A program made the position numbers and the translations under genes. Shown here piece after piece: positions 1 to 4,553 of a stretch of 6,116 nucleotides of DNA. The DNA lies in NCBI GenBank assembly GCA_964609775.1, contig CAZSSJ010000035.1, positions 1 to 6,116 of the forward strand, in the 5' to 3' direction. Position 1 is the stretch's first letter. Each line of letters begins with the position of its first letter. Source of the stretch: CAZNUP01 sp964609775. Lineage in GTDB: Bacteria; Patescibacteriota; Microgenomatia; JAMCZE01. The notes beneath the pieces are model-generated. The model saw only the letters and a program-made list of their open reading frames with translations, was not told where the DNA came from and searched no databases.

Positions 1-19
1 CAGCAAGCTTGTAATCTGT

Positions 20-53
20 GTGAAGTGCCACGGCTTTAGCCGTGGATATCTAC
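20..53 (+). mobile_element. Possible right end of an IS200/IS605-type element
   Basis: A perfect hairpin has arms CCACGGC (28-34) and GCCGTGG (39-45) around a TTTA loop, preceded by GTGAAG. Subterminal hairpins of this look are typical of IS200/IS605 ends, where the Y1 transposase TnpA recognises them as single-stranded DNA. Reading frame 1 is open from the left edge and stops at TAG (37-39) inside the hairpin loop, which would suit the last residues of an upstream protein such as TnpB. No transposase domain is visible because the element would lie left of the window. The identification rests on the hairpin alone; exact boundaries are estimated. Confidence 0.45.
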
Positions 54-97
54 AAGAGGGAGTAGAAGCTATCGACAATGATTTTAAGGAGTTCCGA

Positions 98-391
98 TTG
101 ATAGTGAGTGTAGACGGGGAGACTTTCAGGGATGTCGTTCGTAGGCGAAGGCCGGAACAAATTAGCTGTCAAATTACAAATCAAACGGACACGGGGGATG
201 CAGGCTTTCTGCTTATTAAGGTTGATGATAAGGTGGCAATAGAGACCAGTGGAGTTATTTTTCCTCAAGCGAGCGGTGTAAAAGGGCTTCTCAGCGACCT
301 ACCTGAAATTCAATATGAAAGGGTAGCTCCTCCTTCCTCTGGTTTCCGCCGCTGGCAGCACCTAGTCCTTAAGAGCAAAGAAGGTGAATAG
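98..391 (+). CDS. Hypothetical protein, unrecognised
   Basis: I do not recognise this protein. From TTG at 98 it is 97 residues, soluble, with no membrane segment or signal peptide, an arginine run near residues 14-17 and a basic C-terminus. I chose TTG 98 because AAGGAG at 86-91 lies six bases upstream. The frame is also open to the left, with a GTG at 20, but that start falls in the IS-like hairpin and its first residues would be translated transposon end. The gene may therefore be one whose 5' part was replaced or separated by an insertion at about position 45. It converges on the HepT-MntA pair, with 46 bases between stop codons. GTG 104 is another possible start. Confidence 0.45.
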   Translation: MIVSVDGETFRDVVRRRRPEQISCQITNQTDTGDAGFLLIKVDDKVAIETSGVIFPQASGVKGLLSDLPEIQYERVAPPSSGFRRWQHLVLKSKEGE

Positions 392-437
392 GCTATCTGT
401 CTAACTTAAATTCCTAATTTGCGGGGAGTGAAAGAAA

Positions 438-782
438 TCAGAAATTATTTTCTTTGATAATTTTCTCGACATCTTGTTTTAGTTCAGGAATTTTGGATTG
501 AATTGTGTCCCAAACTAAATCCAGATCGATTTCAAAGTATTCATGAATTAGAAAACTTCTCATTCCAGCGATGTCTTTCCAGGGAACACTCGGATATTTC
601 TCCTTAAATTCTGGCGGAAGATTACGAACTGCTTCGCCAATAATTTCCAGTTCTTTAATCGCTGCCATTTGCAGTTTCCGTTCAGTATAAAATCTGTTCT
701 CAGATACTCCAGTAGTGTATTCCTCAAGGGCATTAATAGAGGTGAGTATATGGTCTAGAAAGACCTCGGGTTGATTAGTCAT
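438..782 (-). CDS. hepT: HepT-like HEPN ribonuclease toxin (DUF86 family)
   Basis: This 114-residue all-helical protein is the toxin of a HepT-MntA type toxin-antitoxin pair. HEPN toxins of this family are RNases acting in the cytoplasm. The family signature RX4HXY is present as R75, H80 and Y82; the residue after the arginine is serine where asparagine is common. The N-terminal helix and the segment around residues 37-55 (KLQMAAIKELEIIGEAVR) match the DUF86 pattern. In characterised pairs the partner MntA inactivates the toxin by adding AMP to the motif tyrosine, here Y82. The start codon overlaps the end of mntA by 8 bases, so the two are co-transcribed and probably translationally coupled, antitoxin first. 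No Shine-Dalgarno sequence is evident. Length and motifs look intact. Confidence 0.9.
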   Translation of the reverse strand: MTNQPEVFLDHILTSINALEEYTTGVSENRFYTERKLQMAAIKELEIIGEAVRNLPPEFKEKYPSVPWKDIAGMRSFLIHEYFEIDLDLVWDTIQSKIPELKQDVEKIIKENNF

Positions 783-1062
783 AAAGTGGGACTTGTTCTT
801 TAAGAATCTGATCCCGAAGGAGACGGTTGATTGATTTGAAAGTGACCAAATCGACTTTTTTCCCTAAGGCGCTTTCTAGGTCCATTTCTAACCCTACTAG
901 GTCAAGTAGAGTTTTTCCCCGAGGGAACTCAATTAAAATGTCGATGTCACTGTCTTTTTTGGCTTCACCGCGGCTATAGGAACCAAACAAAGCTGAGCGG
1001 GTTACCCCTGCTTGTTTTAATACTGGAATTGCTTTGGTTTTGATCTGATCAATGTCTGACAT
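775..1062 (-). CDS. mntA: MntA-like minimal nucleotidyltransferase antitoxin
   Basis: A 95-residue minimal nucleotidyltransferase of the MNT/NTP_transf_2 fold. The active-site signature GSX10DXD is complete: G27-S28, D39 and D41, with R31-G32 in between, and D71 in the strand KKVDLV is the likely third carboxylate. In HepT-MntA systems this enzyme AMPylates the HEPN toxin and blocks its RNase activity. It is the first gene of the pair and overlaps hepT by 8 bases. The promoter is an extended -10 (TGCTATAAT on the - strand) with TATAAT at 1069-1074, followed by exactly six bases and then ATG, so the transcript is predicted to begin at or next to the start codon. There is no Shine-Dalgarno sequence. 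All key residues are present, so the antitoxin should be active. Confidence 0.92.
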   Translation of the reverse strand: MSDIDQIKTKAIPVLKQAGVTRSALFGSYSRGEAKKDSDIDILIEFPRGKTLLDLVGLEMDLESALGKKVDLVTFKSINRLLRDQILKEQVPLYD

Positions 1063-1068
1063 GGGTTA

Positions 1069-1077
1069 ATTATAGCA
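1069..1077 (-). promoter_or_regulatory. Extended -10 promoter of mntA-hepT
   Basis: On the - strand the sequence reads TGCTATAAT, an extended -10 (TGn) element with TATAAT at 1069-1074. I see no good -35 at 16-18 bases spacing. The distance from the last T of the hexamer to the ATG is six bases, which puts the expected start site on the A of the start codon. Confidence 0.6.
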
Positions 1078-1091
1078 TGAGATTTAATGAC

Positions 1092-1116
1092 GAAAATGGA
1101 GCGGTTGCACGCTCCA
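1092..1116 (-). terminator. Intrinsic terminator after the GIY-YIG gene
   Basis: A perfect 7-bp stem, TGGAGCG (1097-1103) with CGCTCCA (1110-1116), has a six-base loop. On the - strand it is followed by TTTTC. It starts 5 bases after the GIY-YIG stop codon and precedes the mntA promoter, so it separates the two transcripts. Confidence 0.65.
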
Positions 1117-1120
1117 ATAT

Positions 1121-1366
1121 TTAGACTTCTAACTTTAGGATTTGAATTTTCTTCGCTCTAAACCAACCTTTAATCTGAAGTTCTCGTTTGAGAGCAGAGG
1201 GTTTGTTTGGAAGTTGTTCGGTGTGGAGTATTTTTATCGGTTTATGTAAACGGGTGTATTTTCCGCCTTTGCCGTTTCGGTGGTCAAGAAATCTTTGTTG
1301 GAGGTTGGTGGAAATGCCGGTGTAGAGGCTGCCGCCTTGGCAGAGGAGAATGTAGACGAACCACAT
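1121..1366 (-). CDS. Solo GIY-YIG endonuclease domain protein (YhbQ/UPF0213-like)
   Basis: The whole 81-residue protein is one GIY-YIG nuclease domain. The two motif strands are VYIL (Y5) and LYTGIS (Y15, G17); the catalytic arginine is R25, with H29 four residues on, and the metal-binding glutamate is E62 in ALKRELQIK. The C-terminus is basic. Members of this short family have DNA-nicking or cleavage folds related to the UvrC N-terminal domain and Slx1, but the cellular role of stand-alone copies is mostly unknown. Transcription probably starts at TATAAT 1373-1378, with exactly six bases to ATG and no Shine-Dalgarno site. A hairpin terminator follows. GC-rich repeats begin only about 7 bases beyond the -10 hexamer and occupy the place of a -35 element. 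Confidence 0.9.
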   Translation of the reverse strand: MWFVYILLCQGGSLYTGISTNLQQRFLDHRNGKGGKYTRLHKPIKILHTEQLPNKPSALKRELQIKGWFRAKKIQILKLEV

Positions 1367-1372
1367 GTGAAG

Positions 1373-1378
1373 ATTATA
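1373..1378 (-). promoter_or_regulatory. -10 element of the GIY-YIG gene
   Basis: TATAAT on the - strand lies six bases before ATG, predicting a leaderless transcript. No recognisable -35 is present; the region where it should be is repeat sequence, which may have displaced the original. Confidence 0.5.
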
Positions 1379-1384
1379 ATGAAG

Positions 1385-1515
1385 TTGTCCTTCGGCGCGC
1401 TTCCTTCGACCCGCCAGCCGGCAGGCTCCCTCCTTCGCTAAAGCTTCGGAAGGGCGAGCGGGACTGCGTCGCTTCGCGATTGTCCTTCGGCTCGCTTTGC
1501 TCGCTCAGGACTGCG
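1385..1515. repeat. Cluster of degenerate GC-rich dispersed repeats
   Basis: This non-coding stretch is built from diverged copies of a short unit. TTGTCCTTCGGC occurs exactly at 1385-1396 and 1480-1491, and the match continues with one mismatch through 18 bases. CTTCG recurs near 1391, 1405, 1433, 1444 and 1486; GGACTGCG occurs at 1461-1468 and 1508-1515. A second type of element, an imperfect palindrome GCCAGCCGGCAGGC, lies at about 1413-1426. The last unit (CTTCGG ... GCTCAGGACTGCG) shares its ends with the CTTCGACAAGCTCAG copies at 4554 and 5490. Long open frames across it are artefacts of high GC content. It separates the tRNA-like gene from the GIY-YIG gene. Confidence 0.75.
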
Positions 1516-1533
1516 AAAAAGCTTCGCTTTTTC
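1515..1533 (-). terminator. Terminator-like hairpin after the tRNA-like gene
   Basis: GAAAAAGC (1515-1522) and GCTTTTTC (1526-1533) form a perfect 8-bp stem with a three-base loop, beginning 3 bases past the tRNA 3' end on the - strand. The T-rich arm could act as the weak RNA-DNA hybrid of an intrinsic terminator, although the stem is AT-rich and no separate T tract follows. Confidence 0.45.
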
Positions 1534-1536
1534 TTG

Positions 1537-1606
1537 TTGCGGGGTCAGGAATCGCACCTGATCCGGAAGATTATGAGCCTTCCATGCAACTTTACACTAC
1601 CCCGCG
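1537..1606 (-). tRNA. Degenerate initiator-type tRNA-Met (anticodon CAT), possibly a pseudogene
   Basis: The 70-base cloverleaf reads: acceptor CGCGGGG pairing with CCCCGC, with a C1-A72 mismatch typical of bacterial initiator tRNA; D arm GTGT/GCAT with two G-U pairs; anticodon stem GAAGG/TCTTC with loop CTCATAA; variable loop of 4; T stem TCAGG/CCTGA. Odd points: the D loop is only six bases and lacks the G18-G19 pair, the T loop is TGCGATT with G in place of U55, and the three G-C pairs at the base of an initiator anticodon stem are replaced by A-U, G-C and G-U. The elbow contacts of a normal tRNA would thus be missing. CCA is not encoded (CAA follows). A promoter and a hairpin flank it, so it may be expressed. 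It could be a decaying extra copy or a tRNA-like RNA with another role. Confidence 0.6.
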
Positions 1607-1629
1607 TTAATTTATTAAATTGTAGGCCT

Positions 1630-1658
1630 ATTCTACTTCATTTCGGAGCGCGAGGCAA
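1630..1658 (-). promoter_or_regulatory. Promoter of the tRNA-like gene
   Basis: On the - strand, TTGCCT (1653-1658) and TAGAAT (1630-1635) are separated by 17 bases. The expected start is about 17 bases before the tRNA 5' end. The -35 lies directly after the vapC stop. An 8-bp palindrome TAGGCCTA (1623-1630) overlaps the start region. Confidence 0.5.
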
Positions 1659-1662
1659 GAAA

Positions 1663-2061
1663 TCAAATGGAGAGGAGGTGGATTTTGAGCTCGGGGAATT
1701 TTTTAAGCCGGATGTCATTAGTTATGAACAGATCGGCTTTGTGGGTGAGGGCGGTGGCCAGTTGGATGGCGTCTGAGGTGCGATAGCCATAGGTTCGGCG
1801 GATTCGAGCAGCTTCGAGAGCAATTTCCTGGCTGACGTCAGAAGTTGTAAGGTTGGGGATTCTCAGATAGCGGCTTTTCAGATCATCTAAGATCTTACTC
1901 CCTTGGGGTAGAGAGAGGAGTTCAAGTAATGAGACGATGCTGGTGACCCCTTTTGTTCCAGGCTTTGATAATTTGGCGAGAGTCAGTTTTGCAGCAGGTC
2001 CGAATTCGGGGTGGCGCTCGAAATAGTAGATGAAGACGTTGGTGTCGAGGGCGATTACCAT
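1663..2061 (-). CDS. vapC: VapC-like PIN-domain ribonuclease toxin
   Basis: A 132-residue PIN-domain protein of the VapC type, an Mg-dependent endoribonuclease that inhibits growth by cutting RNA (often tRNA or rRNA in studied members). The four acidic residues expected in the active site are visible: D6 in ALDTNVFIYYFE, E47 in SLLELLSLP, D97 in YRTSDAIQLATAL and D116 in FITNDIRLKK, with N115 next to it. Length is normal for the family and the domain is complete. It follows vapB, overlapping it by 7 bases, so expression is coupled to the antitoxin. Its stop lies 5 bases before the -35 of the tRNA-like gene; no terminator is evident between them, so read-through into that gene is possible. The RNA target cannot be predicted from sequence. 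Confidence 0.92.
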   Translation of the reverse strand: MVIALDTNVFIYYFERHPEFGPAAKLTLAKLSKPGTKGVTSIVSLLELLSLPQGSKILDDLKSRYLRIPNLTTSDVSQEIALEAARIRRTYGYRTSDAIQLATALTHKADLFITNDIRLKKFPELKIHLLSI

Positions 2062-2291
2062 TCGTTGCGCATTTTTTCTAATTCGGCGATGGGATTAATG
2101 TCTTTCCAGGCCTCTTTCATGGCGCCATAGCTTTCTTCAAGCCAATTTTGACTTACAGTTTTGATAGTTACTGTTCCATTTCCGTTGCCGTGAACTACAA
2201 CTTTGGTTCCAGGCTTGATGGTCTTCTCTTTTTTGCGGACCTCCTTGGGGATGACGATTTGGTATTTTTGACCGACAGTGACAGTTTGCAT
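2055..2291 (-). CDS. vapB: VapB-like antitoxin with AbrB/MazE DNA-binding domain
   Basis: A 78-residue antitoxin. Residues 1-44 form a SpoVT/AbrB-type swapped-hairpin DNA-binding domain (VTVGQKYQIVIPKEVRKK, then KPGTKVVV), and the tail from about 48 to 78 is acidic and tryptophan-rich (W50, W62, W78), as expected for a toxin-wrapping segment. The protein should neutralise the PIN toxin and, as a dimer or in complex, repress its own promoter. A 7-bp inverted repeat spanning the -10 is the likely operator. The gene overlaps vapC by 7 bases. ATG 2291 is only 9 bases from the -10 hexamer, so the leader is predicted to be about 2-3 bases and there is no room for a Shine-Dalgarno site. Confidence 0.88.
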   Translation of the reverse strand: MQTVTVGQKYQIVIPKEVRKKEKTIKPGTKVVVHGNGNGTVTIKTVSQNWLEESYGAMKEAWKDINPIAELEKMRNEW

Positions 2292-2292
2292 G

Positions 2293-2329
2293 GTATGACG
2301 ATTTTACCGTTTTTTGTCATACGTGTCAA
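2293..2329 (-). promoter_or_regulatory. vapBC promoter with inverted-repeat operator
   Basis: On the - strand, a consensus -35 TTGACA (2324-2329) is separated by 17 bases from -10 TAAAAT (2301-2306). The arms GTATGAC (2293-2299) and GTCATAC (2316-2322) are perfect inverted repeats with centres 23 bp apart, roughly two helical turns, and they bracket the -10. This is where an AbrB-type antitoxin would block RNA polymerase. The operator role is inferred from position and symmetry. Confidence 0.75.
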
Positions 2330-2333
2330 GATC

Positions 2334-3023
2334 TTAAACGGGTATGGAGTCTTTCCACCACTGTTCGAATTGCTGTTGGAGGACGGTGGCGAAGGGTGGG
2401 TAATTTATTTTTAGACCCAAGTCTTTTTCTGACTTACTATGGCGGTAGGACATGAAATAGACGGTTTGAGAGTCATAGATCATGAGGCGAAGGTGCTGGA
2501 GGGGAGTTTTGCGAACCAAGATTCCATTTTGTTGCCAGTTTTTCACTAGGTCTTTGTTTTCCTTGGAATAGTCTTGGATGAGCATGCGAGTGGTGACGCC
2601 GCGGTTCTGGGCATTTCTAATGGCGAGAAGCAGGTCGGCGGGGAATTCTTCGCCAGAGCGGAGAAGATCGACGGATTTAGTGGCCTTATTTACTTCCTGC
2701 GTGGAGAGGTTCATGAGTTCATCGCGGCTTTGGATGAAGGAGAATGAGGGGGTGGTTGAGTATGAGTTTGATTTCTGGAAGTGGCCTAAAAACCAGGTAC
2801 TTTGGTGGAGAAGGAAAAGGGAGAGAGCTTCGTCGGGGCGGGTTGAGGAAAAGAGATGGGGGTAGTCGTTTGATTTAGTGACGAAGCCCGTTTCAATGAG
2901 GGAGTTGGCCAGGCGGTAGAGGCTTTGGGGGGCAATTTTTAATTTTGAAGCCAGATTGGTGGCGGAGAGAGGTTTGTTTGAGCTTAAGAGGGTTTGGTAG
3001 AGCTTCTGGGCTTGGGGGCTCAT
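2334..3023 (-). CDS. TrmB-like transcriptional regulator (winged helix plus PLD-like domain)
   Basis: A 229-residue protein. Residues 1-55 form a winged helix of the TrmB/MarR kind (KLYQTLLSS..PLSATNLASKL, recognition helix near APQSLYRLANSL). Residues about 100-225 resemble the phospholipase-D-like fold used as the effector domain of TrmB regulators, with EVNKATKSV, a degenerate HKD element H177-L-R179 ... D184 in strand LMIYD, and the terminal FEQWWKDS. Lysine of HKD is arginine here and only one such motif is seen, so an enzyme is unlikely and a regulator is favoured. The ligand is unknown. Its promoter is TAAAAT 3030-3035, exactly six bases from ATG, with -35 TTGCAC. It is divergent from the gene at 3102 and may control both. 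The vapBC promoter starts right after its stop. Confidence 0.75.
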   Translation of the reverse strand: MSPQAQKLYQTLLSSNKPLSATNLASKLKIAPQSLYRLANSLIETGFVTKSNDYPHLFSSTRPDEALSLFLLHQSTWFLGHFQKSNSYSTTPSFSFIQSRDELMNLSTQEVNKATKSVDLLRSGEEFPADLLLAIRNAQNRGVTTRMLIQDYSKENKDLVKNWQQNGILVRKTPLQHLRLMIYDSQTVYFMSYRHSKSEKDLGLKINYPPFATVLQQQFEQWWKDSIPV

Positions 3024-3029
3024 ACGGCT

Positions 3030-3057
3030 ATTTTAGCGGATTTTTGCTAAAGTGCAA
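3030..3057 (-). promoter_or_regulatory. Promoter of the TrmB-like gene
   Basis: On the - strand, -35 TTGCAC (3052-3057), 16-base spacer and -10 TAAAAT (3030-3035), then six bases to ATG. The inverted repeat TTTAGC (3032-3037) / GCTAAA (3046-3051), with an 8-base spacer, covers this -10 and the -35 of the opposing promoter, making it a candidate operator. Confidence 0.6.
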
Positions 3058-3071
3058 TAAGATTGTAGTAT
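3044..3071 (+). promoter_or_regulatory. Divergent promoter of the gene at 3102
   Basis: TTGCTA (3044-3049) and TAGTAT (3066-3071) are separated by 16 bases. Expected start is near 3078, giving a leader of about 24 bases that holds a Shine-Dalgarno-like GGTGGTGA at 3091-3098. The -35 lies inside the shared inverted repeat. Confidence 0.45.
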
Positions 3072-3101
3072 CGCCCTGAATAGAGAGAGAGGTGGTGAAA
3101 T

Positions 3102-3470
3102 ATGCTTGAACTAGAAAAAGAGGTATTCGATCAGTGGGAGGCAGATTTCCTTCGAGAAGTTGATAGTGGAACCCAGCATGGCTTCGGCATGGTTGTGGAG
3201 GCAATAGCCTTAGGTTTTGAGATGGGGCAAAATGGTGTGGAGATCTCACTATTGAAAGACGGACCAACTAAGGAAGCGATCAAGCGGGAAGTTCAACCGG
3301 ATTATTACATAGGTCAAGCAAGATACGAGCTTACAAGATTTCTTATTAAGCGACTGGCAGTATTTGTAGAAAGTCCGTCGTCGGTTGTGTCTTCTCAGAC
3401 AGTTAAAGAACTCGCTTTGGGGGCGGCCTGCCTCGGAGATGCTATGAATCGAAACCATATTATTCCCTGA
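3102..3470 (+). CDS. Hypothetical protein, unrecognised (122 aa)
   Basis: I do not recognise this protein. It is 122 residues, predicted mostly helical, soluble and acidic at the N-terminus (MLELEKEVFDQWEADFLREV). A first helical block spans about residues 1-45, a short break with K and D residues follows near 50-60, then a basic helix (QARYELTRFLIKRLAVFV, about 72-89) and a small-residue-rich C-terminal helix (ELALGAACLGDAMN). No catalytic motif stands out. ATG 3102 is supported by GGTGGTGA just upstream, the clearest Shine-Dalgarno site near any gene in the middle of the window. Its promoter is back to back with that of the TrmB-like regulator and shares an inverted repeat, so it may be that regulator's target. 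No clear terminator follows. Confidence 0.65.
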   Translation: MLELEKEVFDQWEADFLREVDSGTQHGFGMVVEAIALGFEMGQNGVEISLLKDGPTKEAIKREVQPDYYIGQARYELTRFLIKRLAVFVESPSSVVSSQTVKELALGAACLGDAMNRNHIIP

Positions 3471-3485
3471 ATTTGGCTACCGGGG

Positions 3486-3494
3486 TGATATACT
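3486..3494 (+). promoter_or_regulatory. Extended -10 promoter of the nuclease gene
   Basis: TGATATACT is an extended -10 (TGn plus TATACT at 3489-3494). No -35 is evident. It is 8 bases from ATG 3503 and 5 bases from an in-frame TTG at 3500, so the transcript would start within a few bases of the start codon. Confidence 0.5.
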
Positions 3495-3502
3495 AATTAT
3501 TG

Positions 3503-4036
3503 ATGGCGGCACCAAATAAGGCTTTGACGAGGGCGGTTTTGGTGGCGGCGGGGATTCCGACGGTTTTTGTTCCCGGGCTGATTTTGGCTTCGATTTTGGG
3601 GTGGAATTGGCAGCAGGGATTGAAAGGTTTGGAAGGAGAAGGGGGCTATCGAAAGTCGCAAAGCCTGTTTCCCACTGAGGCAAAGGTGACTCAAGTTTTG
3701 GACGGAGACACAATTGAAGTGAATGATAATCTGACGGTGAGGATGCTGGGGATTGATTCTCCAGACCGCGGAAAGGCGGGGGGGAAGGAAGCGACCGAAT
3801 ATCTGGCTGATCTGGTCGATGATGAAAAAGTGAGGCTGGAGTATGACACTTATCAGGATGACCAATATGGCCGGATTCTGGCGTATGTTTGGGAGGGTTG
3901 CAGTAGAAGTTTGGGCTGTTCAAACGGCGAGCGGATGATTAATTGGGTGATGGTTAAGAAGGGTTATGCCAAATTGGCTTTGTATGCTGACCGGCGGAAG
4001 CTCAAGTATCAGGATTTGCTTCTGGGGGCTCAGTGA
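3503..4036 (+). CDS. Membrane-anchored thermonuclease (staphylococcal nuclease homologue)
   Basis: A 177-residue SNase-family nuclease with an uncleaved-type membrane anchor at about residues 11-34, placing the catalytic domain outside the membrane. In staphylococcal nuclease numbering the active-site positions are D21 (here D69 in VLDGDTIEV), R35 (R80), D40 (D85 in GIDSP) and R87 (R124 in YGRILAYV). The general-base position E43 is aspartate here (D88, DSPD instead of DTPE), which would be expected to weaken activity. A cysteine-containing insert (GCSRSLGC) lies at about 132-139. The protein stops soon after KYQDLLLGAQ, short of the usual C-terminal helix ending in a GIW/LNIW-like motif. ATG 3503 is chosen; TTG 3500 directly precedes it. 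A role in degrading external or imported DNA fits such anchored nucleases but is inference. Confidence 0.88.
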   Translation: MAAPNKALTRAVLVAAGIPTVFVPGLILASILGWNWQQGLKGLEGEGGYRKSQSLFPTEAKVTQVLDGDTIEVNDNLTVRMLGIDSPDRGKAGGKEATEYLADLVDDEKVRLEYDTYQDDQYGRILAYVWEGCSRSLGCSNGERMINWVMVKKGYAKLALYADRRKLKYQDLLLGAQ

Positions 4037-4092
4037 TTGTTTTTAGGCCAGCCGGAAAAGAAGGCGGCGGGTGAGTGAGTAGTTGATGATAG

Positions 4093-4098
4093 TATAAT
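4093..4098 (+). promoter_or_regulatory. -10 element of the holin-like gene
   Basis: A consensus TATAAT is followed by exactly six bases and ATG 4105. No good -35 is visible at 16-18 bases. The six bases are GGAGAT, which look like a Shine-Dalgarno core but sit too close to ATG; the expected start site is on the start codon. Confidence 0.5.
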
Positions 4099-4104
4099 GG
4101 AGAT

Positions 4105-4440
4105 ATGAACCTGATCCTCAAACTTTTTTTGTCGGCTTTGGCGGTGTTTGTCAGCGCGTATGTGATCCCCGGAGTGCGGGTGGAGTCCTACGTGACGGCG
4201 CTTATTGTGGCGGTGGTGTTGGGAGTGGTGAACATGATCCTGAAGCCGATCCTGGTTATCTTGACGCTGCCGATTACGATTCTGACTTTGGGGCTGTTCT
4301 ATTTTGTGATCAATGCCATTTTGGTGCTTCTGGTTGCTTCGGTCGTCCCCGGGTTTTTCGTGAGCGGGTTTGGGGCGGCGCTGCTTTTTAGCTTGGTTTT
4401 GTCGGTGGTGGGGTGGTTTTTGAATTCGTTGACGAAGTAG
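4105..4440 (+). CDS. Holin-4_2-like (DUF360) four-helix membrane protein
   Basis: A 111-residue hydrophobic protein with four predicted membrane helices at about residues 3-21, 28-52, 55-80 and 86-108. The pattern of IPGV after helix one, NMILKPILVILTLPITILTLGLF in the middle and VVPGFF before the last helix is the signature of the 'phage holin family protein' group (PF04020), widespread in bacterial chromosomes without phage. Despite the name, function is unknown, and nothing phage-like surrounds it. It has its own promoter with TATAAT six bases from ATG. Its last codons contain the -35 box (TTGACG) of the next promoter, so the gene and the T-box unit are tightly packed. No terminator is seen after it. 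Confidence 0.88.
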   Translation: MNLILKLFLSALAVFVSAYVIPGVRVESYVTALIVAVVLGVVNMILKPILVILTLPITILTLGLFYFVINAILVLLVASVVPGFFVSGFGAALLFSLVLSVVGWFLNSLTK

Positions 4441-4457
4441 GAGATTAGAGGTATAAT
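4429..4457 (+). promoter_or_regulatory. Promoter of the T-box leader
   Basis: TTGACG (4429-4434), a 17-base spacer and TATAAT (4452-4457) make one of the strongest promoters in the window. The -35 overlaps the last codons of the holin-like gene. Start is expected near 4464, the beginning of the T-box leader. Confidence 0.75.
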
Positions 4458-4553
4458 GGATAGGTATTTTTGAGCTTGATGATTCGGAAGGTTGGAGCCG
4501 ATGAGAGCTTGGGATACAAAAAGAGAGAGAAATCAAGGTGGCACCGCGGGAAG

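Noticed and set aside
1385..1533. CRISPR array
   Set aside because: Repeat units are short, diverged and irregularly spaced, with no unique spacers of constant length.
1207..1776. Long + strand open frame of 189 residues
   Set aside because: It runs antisense over the GIY-YIG gene, the repeat cluster, the tRNA-like gene and vapC; composition is cysteine- and arginine-rich and matches nothing. High GC repeats keep the frame open.
3477..3923. - strand open frames opposite the nuclease gene
   Set aside because: Proline- and serine-rich shadows of the SNase coding sequence.
4034..4036. TGA read as glycine (alternative code)
   Set aside because: trpS, hepT and vapC all end sensibly at TGA, so recoding in this genome is unlikely.
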